From Dokdonella sp. (GTDB lineage Bacteria; Pseudomonadota; Gammaproteobacteria; Xanthomonadales; Rhodanobacteraceae), in the NCBI RefSeq assembly GCF_017744955.1, contig NZ_JAGIAG010000001.1:1116001-1180000 (forward strand): a DNA stretch of 64,000 nucleotides, given 5' to 3'. A program made the position numbers and the translations under genes. The stretch's first letter is position 1, and every line of letters starts with the position of its first letter. Below the pieces are notes generated by a model that made no database searches, was not told the origin of the DNA, and saw only the letters and a program-made list of their open reading frames with translations. This document shows positions 21,592-30,888 of the stretch, piece by piece.

Positions 21592-22854
21592 CTAGCGATC
21601 CTCGATCGCGTAGGCGGGCAATTTCTTCCGCACGAGCTTCCGTTCGAGCCGAACGTAGTCCGGCAGGCCGTCCTTGCCGTACCTGGGCGGATCCTCGCCG
21701 CGGATCAGCGGTTCGAGATAGCGCCGCGCGGCGGCGGTGATGCCGTAGCCGTCCTTGCGGATGAAATGCTTCGGCAGCTTCTTCTCGTGGTTGGCGATCT
21801 TCGCCAGCGGCGCGGGTTCGATCTTCCAGCGGTAGGGCGAATCGGACGTGCGCACGATCACCGGCATCACCGCGTTCCTGCCGGCCAGCGCGTACTCGAC
21901 GGCGGCCTTGCCGACCGCGTAGGCCTGTTCGGCGTCGGTCTTCGAGGCGAGGTGGCGCGCCGACCGCTGCAGGTAGTCCGGCAGCGCCCAGTGGTACTTG
22001 TAGCCGAGCCGGCTCTTCACCAGCTGCGCGAGCAGCGGCGCGACGCCGCCGAGCTGGCTGTGGCCGAACGCGTCGCGCGTGCCGGCCTCGGCGAGGAACT
22101 GGCCCTCCGCGTTGCGCAGGCCTTCCGAGGCGACCACGGTGCAGTAGCCGACCTTTTCCACGATCGCCTTCACGCGGGCGAGGAAGCTCGCCTCGTCGAA
22201 GGCGATCTCGGGGAACAGGATCAGGTGCGGCGGATCGTCGGCGCGGCGCGCGGCGAGACCGCCGGCGGCGGCGATCCAGCCGGCGTGGCGGCCCATCACT
22301 TCGACGATGAAGACCTTGGTCGAGGACTCGCACATCGACTCGACGTCGAGGCCGGCCTCGGCCACCGACACCGCCGTGTACTTCGCCACCGAGCCGAAGC
22401 CGGGGCAGGTGTCGGTCACTGCGAGGTCGTTGTCGACCGTCTTCGGCACGCCGATCACGTCGATCGGATAGCCCAGTTCACGGCCGATCTGCGAGATCTT
22501 CAGCGCGGTGTCGGCCGAGTCGTTGCCGCCGTTGTAGAGGAACCAGCGGATGTCGTGCGCCTTGAACACCTCGATCAGGCGTTCGTACTGCGCGCGGCTG
22601 TGTTCGATCGACTTCAGCTTGTAGCGGCACGAACCGAACGCGCCGCCGGGCGTGTGGCGTAATGCCGCAATCGCCGCGCGGCTTTCCTTGCCGGTGTCGA
22701 TCAGTTCCTCGCGCAGCGCGCCGATGATGCCGTTGCGCGCCGCCAGCACGGGCAGCCTGACGGCGCGCGCGGTCTGGATCACCGCGCAGGCGGTGGCGTT
22801 GATGACCGCGGTGACGCCGCCCGATTGCGCGTAGAGAAGCTTGCCTTGCGCCAT
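21592..22854 (-). CDS. pfp: Pyrophosphate-dependent 6-phosphofructokinase
   Basis: This 420-residue cytosolic enzyme interconverts fructose 6-phosphate and fructose 1,6-bisphosphate using PPi. It has QSGGVTAVINA near the N-terminus, YNGGNDSADT at 107-116 (an Asp takes the place of the Gly of ATP-PFKs) and PKTVDNDL near 137, with the Lys typical of PPi use. ATP-type enzymes have G-T-I-D-N-D there. GRHAGWIAA marks the substrate-binding helix. It lies next to hppA, and divergent from adk. With a reversible PPi enzyme, glycolysis and gluconeogenesis can share one step. Confidence 0.95.
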   Translation of the reverse strand: MAQGKLLYAQSGGVTAVINATACAVIQTARAVRLPVLAARNGIIGALREELIDTGKESRAAIAALRHTPGGAFGSCRYKLKSIEHSRAQYERLIEVFKAHDIRWFLYNGGNDSADTALKISQIGRELGYPIDVIGVPKTVDNDLAVTDTCPGFGSVAKYTAVSVAEAGLDVESMCESSTKVFIVEVMGRHAGWIAAAGGLAARRADDPPHLILFPEIAFDEASFLARVKAIVEKVGYCTVVASEGLRNAEGQFLAEAGTRDAFGHSQLGGVAPLLAQLVKSRLGYKYHWALPDYLQRSARHLASKTDAEQAYAVGKAAVEYALAGRNAVMPVIVRTSDSPYRWKIEPAPLAKIANHEKKLPKHFIRKDGYGITAAARRYLEPLIRGEDPPRYGKDGLPDYVRLERKLVRKKLPAYAIEDR

Positions 22855-23075
22855 GTGGTGTTTCCTCCTGCGCCCGTCTCCGGCGGCGAAAATCGAGAGC
22901 GGCGCGGTTTGACAGGGTTTCGGCCAGCCGCTAGCGTTGCCGGCATTCTAAATCGGTTCGGCGCGCGCGTTCGGTGATCCGACGCGACACGGCAATAGAT
23001 GGGGCGCAGTCCGCTGCGCGTTGCCGCAAACACTCCACGCGATCGGCAACGCCGCGGCGGCGGCATGGGAGCAAC

Positions 23076-23666
23076 ATGCGACTCGTTCTACTCGGCGCGC
23101 CCGGCTCGGGCAAGGGCACTCAGGCGGACATTCTGAAAGCCGAACTCGGCGTGCCGCACATTTCCACCGGCGATCTGCTGCGCGCCGCGGTCAAGGCCGG
23201 CACGCCGCTCGGCTTGCAGGCGAAGGCGGTGATGGATGCCGGCCAGCTGGTCTCCGACGACATCGTGCTGGCGATGCTGGAAGAGCGCATCTCGCAGCCC
23301 GACGCCAAGAGCGGTTTCATCCTCGACGGCTATCCGCGCAACCTCGCCCAGTGCAAGGCGCTGGAGACGCTGCTCGAACGCATCGGCCAGCCGCTCGACG
23401 TCGCGGTCAAGCTGGACGTGCCGAGCGAACTGATCGTCGAGCGCATCGCCGGCCGCGCCGCGAAGGAAGGACGCAAGGACGACACGCCGGAAACCGTGCG
23501 CGAACGCCTGCGCGTCTACGCCGAGCAGACCGAGCCGGTCGCCGCGCACTTCGCCGAGGAAGGCCTGCTGAAGGTCGTCGACGGCGTCGGCGAACTGGCC
23601 GACATCACCCGTCGCGTCCTGGCCGCGCTGCCGCGGGGCGGCGACGCGAATCGTCTGCGCGCCTGA
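23076..23666 (+). CDS. adk: Adenylate kinase, short form
   Basis: This 196-residue enzyme makes two ADP from ATP and AMP. The P-loop GAPGSGKGTQ is at residues 7-16, the AMP site HISTGDLLRA follows, and FILDGYPRN is the substrate signature. The LID is short (the region after ERIAGR), making the protein about 20 residues shorter than the E. coli enzyme, as in the short-type bacterial kinases. The start is set by alignment to the family's MRLVLLGAPG opening. Divergent from pfp; the membrane protein and mpl genes follow on the same strand. Confidence 0.97.
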   Translation: MRLVLLGAPGSGKGTQADILKAELGVPHISTGDLLRAAVKAGTPLGLQAKAVMDAGQLVSDDIVLAMLEERISQPDAKSGFILDGYPRNLAQCKALETLLERIGQPLDVAVKLDVPSELIVERIAGRAAKEGRKDDTPETVRERLRVYAEQTEPVAAHFAEEGLLKVVDGVGELADITRRVLAALPRGGDANRLRA

Positions 23667-23718
23667 GCGCGAGGTACCGCCCGCGACGCCGCCACGGCGC
23701 GTTTCGAGTCCGAATCCC

Positions 23719-24270
23719 ATGGCGATCGCGAGTTCCGATTTCGTCCGTCTCGTCGCGGACCTGTGCCGGCTGCGCCGCGGTCCGCAGGATCTGCCGCACT
23801 CGCCGACGCTGCTCGCCTGGCTGATCGGCGCGGTGCTCGCGCTCGACGTGTCGATCGGCGGCCTGCTCGGCGACGGCGGCGACGCGCTCGCGCATTCCCT
23901 GCTCACGACCGGCGTCGTGCTCGGCCTGGCCTGGCTCGAACTGGCCTTGCGCGGCCGCCGCAGCCGCTACGTGCAGACCGCGACCGCGCTGTGCGCCTGC
24001 GGCCTGGCCATCTCGCTGACGCAGTTGCCGATCGCCGCGCTGATCGAGTTGCCCGCGGCGGGCGGCGCCGACGAGGCGCTCGCGCTCGGTCCGTGGCAGG
24101 CCCTGCTGCGCTGGCTGCTGCTGGCGACGCTGATCTGGCAGGTCTTCGTCAACGCGAACCTCCTGCGCCACGCGGTCGAGATCGGTTTCGGCTTCGCGCT
24201 CGCGCATGCGACGAGCTGGCTGGTCGCGTACTGGGTGCTCGAAAGCCTGTTGTTCGGCAAGGCCGCCTGA
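23719..24270 (+). CDS. Conserved hypothetical membrane protein between adk and mpl
   Basis: This 183-residue protein has four hydrophobic stretches (about residues 28-48, 62-78, 84-110 and 125-175) and no clear catalytic motif. It starts 52 bp after adk and ends 21 bp before mpl, on the same strand, so it probably belongs to one transcript. I do not recognise a family. An inner-membrane location is the only supported statement. Confidence 0.75.
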   Translation: MAIASSDFVRLVADLCRLRRGPQDLPHSPTLLAWLIGAVLALDVSIGGLLGDGGDALAHSLLTTGVVLGLAWLELALRGRRSRYVQTATALCACGLAISLTQLPIAALIELPAAGGADEALALGPWQALLRWLLLATLIWQVFVNANLLRHAVEIGFGFALAHATSWLVAYWVLESLLFGKAA

Positions 24271-24291
24271 CCGCTCACGGAAACCCACGGC

Positions 24292-25749
24292 ATGAAACTG
24301 CACATCCTCGGCATCTGCGGCACCTTCATGGGCGGCATCGCCGCGCTCGCGCGCGAACTCGGGCACGAGGTCGAAGGTTCCGACGCGAACGTGTATCCGC
24401 CGATGTCGACCCAGCTCGAACGGCTCGGCATCGTGCTGAAGCAGGGCTACAGCGCGGAACACCTCGGCGGCGGCGATCCTGCGCGCGCGCCGGACCTGGT
24501 CGTCGTCGGCAACGCGCTGTCGCGCGGCAACGCGGCGATCGAGCACATGCTCGACGCGCGCCTGCCGTACGTGTCCGGCCCGCAATGGCTCGGCGAAACC
24601 CTGCTCGCGCAGCGCCGCGTGCTCGCCGTCGCCGGCACGCACGGCAAGACCACGACGACGTCGCTGCTGGCCTGGATCCTCGAGGCGCAAGGCCGCGCGC
24701 CCGGCTTCCTGGTCGGCGGCGTGCCGGCGAATTTCGGGGTGTCGGCGCGATTGGAGCCGGGATTGGGGATTGGGAATTCGGGATTCGGAGAGCGCAGCGG
24801 TCCATCGCCTTCCCAATCCCCAATCCCCAATCCCCAATCCCCGCTCTTCGTCATTGAGGCGGACGAATACGACACCGCCTTCTTCGACAAGCGCTCGAAG
24901 TTCGTGCACTACCGCCCGTCGATCGCGATCCTCAACAACCTCGAGTACGACCACGCCGACATCTTCCCCGACGTGGCCGCGATCCAGCGCCAGTTCCATC
25001 ACCTGGTGCGCACGGTGCCGGGCAACGGCCGCCTGATCGTCAACGCCGAGGACGCGCGGCTCGCCGAGGTGCTCGCGATGGGCTGCTGGACGCCGGTCGA
25101 GACGTTCGGCATCGACGACGGCGACTGGCGCGCGCGCCTGCTCGCGGCGGACGGCAGCGCGTTCGTCGTTTCGCATCGCGGGCGCGAACTGGGCGAGGCG
25201 CGCTGGGAATTGAGCGGCCGCCACAACGTCATGAACGCGCTGGCCGCGCTGGCGGCGGCGCATGCGGCCGGCGTCGACGCGGCGCAGGCCCTGCCGGCGC
25301 TGGCGGATTTCCGCAACGTCGCCCGGCGCATGGAGCGGATCGGCGAGCACGCCGGCGTGCGCGTCTACGACGACTTCGCCCATCACCCGACCGCGATCGC
25401 GACGACCCTCGCCGGTCTGCGCGCGAAGGTCGGCTCGGCGCGCATCCTGGTCGGCATGGAGCCACGCTCGAACTCAATGCGCATGGGCGCGCACGCCGAC
25501 GAACTCGCGCCGTCCTTGCGCGACGCCGACGCGGTGGTGTTTCTGCAGCGACCGGAGTTGCCGTGGGACGCCGGCCGGATTCTCGGCGCGCTGGCCGGAC
25601 GCGGCCGCACCGCCGGCAGCGTCGCCGATCTGGTCGCCGACCTGCTCGCGCAGGCGCGTGCGGGCGACCACGTGGTGTTCATGTCGAACGGCGGCTTCGA
25701 AGGCGCGCCGCGCAAGTTCTTCGCCGCGCTGCAGGCGGCCGGCGCCTAG
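24292..25749 (+). CDS. mpl: UDP-N-acetylmuramate:L-Ala-gamma-D-Glu-meso-DAP ligase (murein recycling)
   Basis: This 485-residue cytosolic Mur-ligase family enzyme reattaches recycled murein tripeptide to UDP-MurNAc. The ATP loop AGTHGKTTTTS is near residue 117, followed by LVGGVPANFGVSARL, then FVIEADEYDTAFFDKRSKF and NNLEYDHADIF. C-terminal YDDFAHHPTAIATTL and LVGMEPRSNSM are standard. Residues 155-185 (Gly, Ser, Pro, Asn, Gln and Ile-rich) lie between SARL and FVIEAD, where E. coli Mpl has about 5 residues. They are coded by an intergenic-type repeat (24757-24844) inserted in frame, adding about 26 residues. Whether activity survives is unknown; the loop is on the surface of this part of the family fold. 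Confidence 0.95.
   Translation: MKLHILGICGTFMGGIAALARELGHEVEGSDANVYPPMSTQLERLGIVLKQGYSAEHLGGGDPARAPDLVVVGNALSRGNAAIEHMLDARLPYVSGPQWLGETLLAQRRVLAVAGTHGKTTTTSLLAWILEAQGRAPGFLVGGVPANFGVSARLEPGLGIGNSGFGERSGPSPSQSPIPNPQSPLFVIEADEYDTAFFDKRSKFVHYRPSIAILNNLEYDHADIFPDVAAIQRQFHHLVRTVPGNGRLIVNAEDARLAEVLAMGCWTPVETFGIDDGDWRARLLAADGSAFVVSHRGRELGEARWELSGRHNVMNALAALAAAHAAGVDAAQALPALADFRNVARRMERIGEHAGVRVYDDFAHHPTAIATTLAGLRAKVGSARILVGMEPRSNSMRMGAHADELAPSLRDADAVVFLQRPELPWDAGRILGALAGRGRTAGSVADLVADLLAQARAGDHVVFMSNGGFEGAPRKFFAALQAAGA
24757..24844. repeat. GATTGGG-type inverted repeat inside the mpl coding sequence
   Basis: The left arm has GGGATTGGGGATTGGGAATT and the right arm CCAATCCCCAATCCCCAATC plus one more unit. 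They are inverted around about 40 bp. The length is compatible with the reading frame, so mpl is not broken. The same family lies between mreB and mreC at 43364-43490. Confidence 0.85.
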
Positions 25750-25807
25750 TCGGCGCCGCCGTCGACATGCCGGATTCGTCGGCTCGGCCGCCTGCTAGAC
25801 TCGTCGC

Positions 25808-26398
25808 GTGAGCCTCGTCAACATTCCGCTGTTCCCGCTCTCCGCGGTGCTGTTTCCAGGCGGCTTGCTCAATCTGCGCATCTTCGAACCGCGCTACATC
25901 GACCTCGTGCGCGACTGCACGCGCAACAATTCCGGCTTCGGCGTCTGCCTGATCCTCCAAGGGCGCGAGGTCGGCGAGCCCGCGGTGCCGGCCGCGGTCG
26001 GCACGCTCGCGCGCATCACCGACTTCTACACGCTGCCCGACGGCCTGCTCGGCATCGGCGCGGAAGGCTACGGACGCTTCCAGGTCGCCCACACGCGCGT
26101 GCGCGACAACGGCCTCGTGCACGGGCAGGTGCGCTTCCTCGACGACGAGCCGCTGCTGTCGGTGCCGCCCGAGCACGGCCTGCTCGCGACGATCCTCGAA
26201 CGCCTGCACGAACGCGCCGGCGGCCCGTTCGCGCAATCGGACCGCGCCAGCTACGACGACGCCAGCTGGGTCGGCTTCCGTCTCGCCGAGGCGCTGCCGC
26301 TGGAGCCTTCCGAGCGGCAGGAACTGCTGCAGCTGTCCGACCCGTTGCAGCGCCTGGCGCGACTCGCGCAGCACATCCCGCGCTTCCAGCGCGGGTGA
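25808..26398 (+). CDS. Lon N-terminal (substrate-binding) domain protein
   Basis: This 196-residue protein is a stand-alone Lon-N (LAN/PUA-like) domain: VNIPLFPLSAVLFPGGLLNLRIFE at the start, FEPRYIDLVRDC, then GFGVCLI and a helical C-terminus. It lacks the ATPase and protease parts of Lon. GTG is the start; the region before it holds no better candidate. Such proteins are common after mpl or in separate positions, and their role is unclear; a substrate-recognition or adaptor role is an inference. Confidence 0.9.
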   Translation: MSLVNIPLFPLSAVLFPGGLLNLRIFEPRYIDLVRDCTRNNSGFGVCLILQGREVGEPAVPAAVGTLARITDFYTLPDGLLGIGAEGYGRFQVAHTRVRDNGLVHGQVRFLDDEPLLSVPPEHGLLATILERLHERAGGPFAQSDRASYDDASWVGFRLAEALPLEPSERQELLQLSDPLQRLARLAQHIPRFQRG

Positions 26399-26420
26399 CG
26401 CCGCGCTCGCGCGCGGCGTG

Positions 26421-28628
26421 TCAGAACGCCACGCGCAGGCTCAGCGCATAGCTCGCCGGAGCGCCGTAGTAGGTGTTGTCGTATTCGTCGAGCACGTAGT
26501 ACGTGCGGTCGAAGAGGTTGTTGGCGTTGAGCTGCAGGGACACCTGCGGCGAGAACTGGTAGCGCGCCATCACGGTCGCCGTCGCGACGCTGCCCTGCCG
26601 TAGCGTGGTGCCGCCGTCGGGCGAGCCGACGAAGGTGCGGCTGCGCGATTGCCAGTTGACGCCCGCGCCGAGCGTCAGGCGCTCCCACTGCGCCGGCTTC
26701 CACGTCGCGAACAGGCGCACCAGTGTCGACGGGATGAACGTGCGCACGGCGCGGTCGTCGGCGTCGCGCGTGAGCTGGCGCGACCAGCCGAGCGAGACGT
26801 TCCATTCCTCGCCGAGCCGTCCGACCGCTTCGATCTCGAAGCCGCGCGTGCGCGCGCCGTCGATCGCGCGCGAGACCTGCGAGCCGTCGGGCAGCCTCAC
26901 CGGTTCGCCGGTTTCCGGATCGAACACGGGCGCGGCGACGTTGTCCTGGCGCGTCTCGAACACGGTCAGCGCGGTGTTCAGTCCGCCGTCGAGGTGCTCG
27001 CCCTTGATGCCGAGTTCGACGCTGCGGCCCTCGACCGGGTCGAGCCAGTGGCCGTTCGCGTCGCGGCTGTTCTGCGGCTTGAAGATGCCGGTGTAGCTGG
27101 CGAACGCGGAGAAGCCGCGGCCGAGGTCGTAGACCAGGCCGGCGTAGGGAATCGTCTCGCGATAGTCGTAGCGTGAATCGTGCGGGTCGTCGTAGAGATA
27201 GAACGAATCGGTCTTCCACGTGGCGTAGCGCGCGCCGGCGATCAGCTTCAGCGGATCGGCCAGCGACAGGCGCGCCGCCGCGTAGGCGCCGTTCTGGCGC
27301 GTGCGGATGTCGGTGAGGCGATTGCCCCGGGCCTCGAAGCCGGGGTTGGGATACGAACCGTCCCAGTCGAAGAAATTGCCCGGATCGGCGAGCGGGCCGC
27401 TCACCGCGTATTCCTTGCCGGTATTGGTCGAACGCGAGCCGTTGTAGCCGAGCACCAGTTCGTGGCGGTGGCCGAACAGGTCGAACGGGCCGCTGGCGTA
27501 GACGTCGAGCGCGCGCTCGACGATTTCGCCCTTGCTGCGGTAGGCGGATGGTTCGAGTCCCTCGCCGCTGACCGGATCGGGGAATCCGGACAGGTAGAAC
27601 AGCGCCAGGTCCTCGTCGTAGCGGCGCCAGTTCGCCACCGCGTGCAGCTGCCAGTCGTTGTCGAAGGCGTGGCGCAGCTCGCCGAACACGGTCTCCGTGC
27701 GCCGGTTCCAGAACGTCCAGTCGGTCGCGGTCGTCACCGAGCGCGACCAGTCCGCGCGCGTGCCGTCGGCGAGGAACAGCGGAAACGAACCCCAGGTGTT
27801 CCCGCGCGGCCGGTTGTTCTGGTAGTCGATGCCGAAGGAGAGCGTCGTCGACGGCGACAGGTCCGCATCGACGATGCCGTACAGCACGGCGGTCTTCTTG
27901 TGATAGAGCGCCTGGTACGACTCGCGGTCCTCGTAGACCGCGATAGCGCGGCCGCGCACGCTGCCGGAGGCGTTCAGCGGCGCGGAGACGTCGACTTCGC
28001 CGCGCCGGTTGCTCCACGAACCCACGCCGAGGTCGACCGCGACGCGCGGCGTCGTCGCGTCCGCGTGCTTGCGCACCAGGTTGACCGAGGCGCCGGGGCT
28101 GCCCGCGCCGTTCATCAGGCCGGTCGCGCCGCGCACGATCTCGATGCGCTCGTAGGGCGCGGTGTCGATGGTCTCGTCGATCGAGCCGGTGTTGAAGTTC
28201 GGCAGCGCCGGCACGCCGTCGACCATCAGGCCGTCGACCGGAAAGCCGCGCGAGAAGAACAGCACGCGCTCGCTGTCGTAGGCGTCCGAATAGACGCCGG
28301 TGACGTTGTCGAGCACCTCGCGCAGCGAGTTCAGGTTCTGGTCGTCCAGACGCTCGCGCGTGACGACAGTCACCGACTGCGGCGTCTCGCGCAGCGACAG
28401 CGGCAATTTCGTCGCGGCCGCGGTGCTGTCGACCGTGTACGGCGCGTCGTGCGCGGTGGCGACGACGCCTTCGAGCTGCACCGGTTCCTTCTGCAGCGGC
28501 ACGTCGTCCGCGGCGGCGGCATGCGCGCAGGGCCAGGTGGCGGCGAGCGCGAGTGCGAGCAGGCGGCGTGGAGGTGTGCGCAGGCGCATGACCGGAGCAG
28601 GGCGGGTCCGAAGGGATCGTGGATTCAT
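26421..28628 (-). CDS. TonB-dependent siderophore receptor
   Basis: This 735-residue outer-membrane receptor has a signal peptide region (MRLRTPPRRLLALALAATW ... AHAAAADD). A plug domain follows, with LSLRETPQSVTVVTRERL, LREVLDNVTGVYSD, FFSRGFPVDGLMVDG and ERIEIVRGATGLMNG. A 22-strand barrel ends in the usual aromatic residue (...YALSLRVAF). It imports ferric siderophore using TonB energy. No siderophore biosynthesis gene is seen nearby, so it may serve xenosiderophores. Start chosen at 28628; an ATG 13 codons inside (28589) would give a tighter signal peptide. A Fur-box-like site lies about 200 bp upstream. Confidence 0.93.
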   Translation of the reverse strand: MNPRSLRTRPAPVMRLRTPPRRLLALALAATWPCAHAAAADDVPLQKEPVQLEGVVATAHDAPYTVDSTAAATKLPLSLRETPQSVTVVTRERLDDQNLNSLREVLDNVTGVYSDAYDSERVLFFSRGFPVDGLMVDGVPALPNFNTGSIDETIDTAPYERIEIVRGATGLMNGAGSPGASVNLVRKHADATTPRVAVDLGVGSWSNRRGEVDVSAPLNASGSVRGRAIAVYEDRESYQALYHKKTAVLYGIVDADLSPSTTLSFGIDYQNNRPRGNTWGSFPLFLADGTRADWSRSVTTATDWTFWNRRTETVFGELRHAFDNDWQLHAVANWRRYDEDLALFYLSGFPDPVSGEGLEPSAYRSKGEIVERALDVYASGPFDLFGHRHELVLGYNGSRSTNTGKEYAVSGPLADPGNFFDWDGSYPNPGFEARGNRLTDIRTRQNGAYAAARLSLADPLKLIAGARYATWKTDSFYLYDDPHDSRYDYRETIPYAGLVYDLGRGFSAFASYTGIFKPQNSRDANGHWLDPVEGRSVELGIKGEHLDGGLNTALTVFETRQDNVAAPVFDPETGEPVRLPDGSQVSRAIDGARTRGFEIEAVGRLGEEWNVSLGWSRQLTRDADDRAVRTFIPSTLVRLFATWKPAQWERLTLGAGVNWQSRSRTFVGSPDGGTTLRQGSVATATVMARYQFSPQVSLQLNANNLFDRTYYVLDEYDNTYYGAPASYALSLRVAF

Positions 28629-28991
28629 GAGCGGCGGAAACGTCGTCGAGTGAAGGAGTCGGGCGGCGAACCGTCGACCCGCCGATGTGCGAGTGCCGTG
28701 GAGCACGACGGCACGCGCGGATTCCCCGCGTCGCGACGGCGCGACGGGTTGATCAGACGGCACATGGAAGGGCTTGGCGGATCGAGGTTTCGCGGGAGGA
28801 TTTTCGTATTGTAAACGCAAATGAGAGTAATTCACATTTACGACAGTAAGATCACGCATTTCGGCGTGTCGGGCTGGCTATCGCACTCGATCCCTCGTCG
28901 ACGAAAATGGCCGTCTCGCACGGGACCGGTCGGGGCGCAGGCGCCACACGCACGCCGCCCCGGCCAGCCCATGCACCGATCGGAGAGCGAG
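28629..28991. other. Divergent control region between the receptor and glyoxalase genes
   Basis: This 363-bp AT-richer stretch holds a Fur-box-like site and a -10 for the receptor gene (see separate entry at 28808-28836). The rest, 28629-28800, is a GC-rich leader of the receptor transcript. No further gene is supported. Confidence 0.5.
28808..28836 (-). promoter_or_regulatory. Fur-box-like operator over a receptor promoter
   Basis: TGAGAGTAATTCACA (28822-28836) matches the 7-1-7 Fur consensus TGAGAATnATTCTCA at 12 of 14 defined bases. On the minus strand TACAAT (28808-28813) fits a -10, with a poor -35 TGTGAA 17 bp away. The site would cover the promoter spacer, so iron-bound Fur would repress the receptor. 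Transcript leader would be about 170 bp. Confidence 0.65.
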
Positions 28992-29429
28992 ATGAAATAC
29001 CTGCACACGATGATCCGCGTCCGCGACGTCGACGCGACCCTGCGCTTCTTCTGCGACGGCCTCGGCCTGCGCGAACGGCGCCGCAAGGAGAGCGAGGCCG
29101 GGCGCTTCACGTTGATCTTCCTCAGCGCCGACGCCTCGCCCGACGCCGAGGTCGAGTTGACCTACAACTGGCCGGCCGCCGACGGCTCGCCGCCCGAGGA
29201 CTACGGCAGCGCGCGCAACTTCGGCCATCTCGCCTTCGAGGTCGACGACATCTACGCGACCTGCGCGCACCTGCAGTCGATGGGCATCACCATCCATCGC
29301 CCGCCGCGCGACGGCCACATGGCCTTCGTGCGTTCACCGGACCTGATCTCGGTGGAACTGCTGCAGAAGGGCGAGCGTCTGGCGCCAGCGGAGCCGTGGG
29401 CGTCGATGCCGAACACGGGCACGTGGTAG
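28992..29429 (+). CDS. gloA: Glyoxalase I (lactoylglutathione lyase)
   Basis: This 145-residue enzyme converts the glutathione hemithioacetal of methylglyoxal to S-lactoylglutathione. All four metal ligands of the E. coli type are visible: His in KYLHTMIRV, Glu in VELTYNW, His in FGHLAFEV and Glu in ISVELLQ. The start at 28992 fits MKYLHTM with a short upstream purine-rich site; an ATG 21 bp upstream is possible. It is followed by an ArgD-like transaminase on the same strand after about 100 bp. Confidence 0.93.
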   Translation: MKYLHTMIRVRDVDATLRFFCDGLGLRERRRKESEAGRFTLIFLSADASPDAEVELTYNWPAADGSPPEDYGSARNFGHLAFEVDDIYATCAHLQSMGITIHRPPRDGHMAFVRSPDLISVELLQKGERLAPAEPWASMPNTGTW

Positions 29430-29536
29430 GCGCGATCGCCCGCGACCTGGGGTTTCGCGCGACGTTCCGAACGGGTGTCGCCAGGCAGTCCGACGCGGCC
29501 GGCCATCGCCGCACTTCCCGAACCAAGGCTTGAACC

Positions 29537-30772
29537 ATGGATGATGCTGCATCGAGGACTTCCGACCTGCTCGCCCTCGGCCCGCGCTACTGGCTGCCGG
29601 TCTACCGCCCGCGCCAGATCGTGCTCGATCGCGGCGAGGGCGCGCGCGTGTGGGATCGCGACGGCCGCGACTACGTCGACTTCGGCGCCGGCATCGCGGT
29701 CAACGCGCTCGGCCACGGCGATGCGGACCTACTCGCCGCGCTGACCGCGCAGGCCGGCAAGCTGTGGCACGCGAGCAACGTGTTCTACACCGAGCCGCCG
29801 CTGCGCCTGGCCGAGGAACTGGTGGCCGCTTCGGAATTCGCGGAGCGCGTATTCCTGTGCAATTCCGGCGCCGAGGCGAACGAGGCGGCGATCAAGCTCG
29901 TGCGCAAGTGGGCGGCGGCGAACGGCAGGCCGCCAGAGCGGCGCGTGATCGTGACGTTCCGCGGCTCCTTCCACGGCCGCACGCTGGCCACCGTGACCGC
30001 GACCGCGCAGCCCAAGTACCAGGAAGGCTACGAGCCGCTGCCGGCCGGCTTCCGCTATGCGACGTTCAACGACCTCGACGAACTCGAGCAGGCGTTCGCG
30101 CCGGGCGACGTCGCCGCGATGCTGGTCGAGCCGGTGCAGGGCGAGGGCGGCGTGACGCCGGCGGCGCCGGGCTTCCTCGCGCGGGCGCGCGAGCTGTGCG
30201 ACGCGCACGGCGCGCTGCTGGTGCTCGACGAGATCCAGTGCGGCATGGGCCGCACCGGCACGCTGTTCGCGCATGCGCAGGACGGCGTCGTGCCGGACAT
30301 CGTGACGTTGGCGAAGGCGCTCGGCTGCGGCTTTCCGATCGGCGCGATGCTGGCGGGGCCGAAGGCCGCCGAGATCATGCAGTTCGGCGCGCACGGCACC
30401 ACCTTCGGCGGCAATCCGATCGCCGCCGCGGTCGCGCGCGTGGCGCTGCGCAAACTGTCCTCGCCGGCGCTCGCGGCGAACGTCGCGCGGCAGGCGCAGG
30501 CATTGCGCGACGGACTCGCGGCGCTCGAGCGCGGGCGCGGCCTGTTCGCCGAGGTGCGCGGTCGCGGCCTGATGATCGGCGCGATGCTGGCGGATGCGTA
30601 CAAGGGCCGCGCCGGCGAGATCCTCGATCGCGCGGCGGCGCAGGGACTGCTGTTGCTGCAGGCCGGTCCCGACGTGCTGCGTTTCGTGCCGCCGTTGACG
30701 ATCACCGACGCCGAGCTGTCCGACGGCCTGCGACGCCTCGTTGCGGCGCTCGACGATTTCGCGGGCGCCTGA
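29537..30772 (+). CDS. argD: Acetylornithine/succinylornithine-type aminotransferase
   Basis: This 411-residue PLP enzyme is class III. It has DFGAGIAVNALGH near the N-terminus, FLCNSGAEANEAAIKL, and SFHGRTLA. The PLP-binding LDEIQCGMGRTGTLF precedes the lysine in TLAKALGCGFPIGAM; HGTTFGGNP follows. It matches ArgD/AstC-type enzymes, which move the delta-amino group of acetylornithine or succinylornithine. No other arginine genes are near, so biosynthetic (ArgD) versus catabolic (AstC) roles cannot be separated by context. Confidence 0.93.
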   Translation: MDDAASRTSDLLALGPRYWLPVYRPRQIVLDRGEGARVWDRDGRDYVDFGAGIAVNALGHGDADLLAALTAQAGKLWHASNVFYTEPPLRLAEELVAASEFAERVFLCNSGAEANEAAIKLVRKWAAANGRPPERRVIVTFRGSFHGRTLATVTATAQPKYQEGYEPLPAGFRYATFNDLDELEQAFAPGDVAAMLVEPVQGEGGVTPAAPGFLARARELCDAHGALLVLDEIQCGMGRTGTLFAHAQDGVVPDIVTLAKALGCGFPIGAMLAGPKAAEIMQFGAHGTTFGGNPIAAAVARVALRKLSSPALAANVARQAQALRDGLAALERGRGLFAEVRGRGLMIGAMLADAYKGRAGEILDRAAAQGLLLLQAGPDVLRFVPPLTITDAELSDGLRRLVAALDDFAGA

Positions 30773-30888
30773 GAGGACCGGCGCCGCCGAATGCGCATAC
30801 GGGCGCACGCTCCGCCACGGCGAACGAGCCGCGCCCGCGTCGACGCTGCTACGCTTCGCCGAAGGCGGCGGCGTCACGCGGAAGGGGT

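Noticed and set aside
24292-25749. mpl considered as a broken gene because of the repeat
   Set aside because: The frame stays open and all motifs on both sides are intact.
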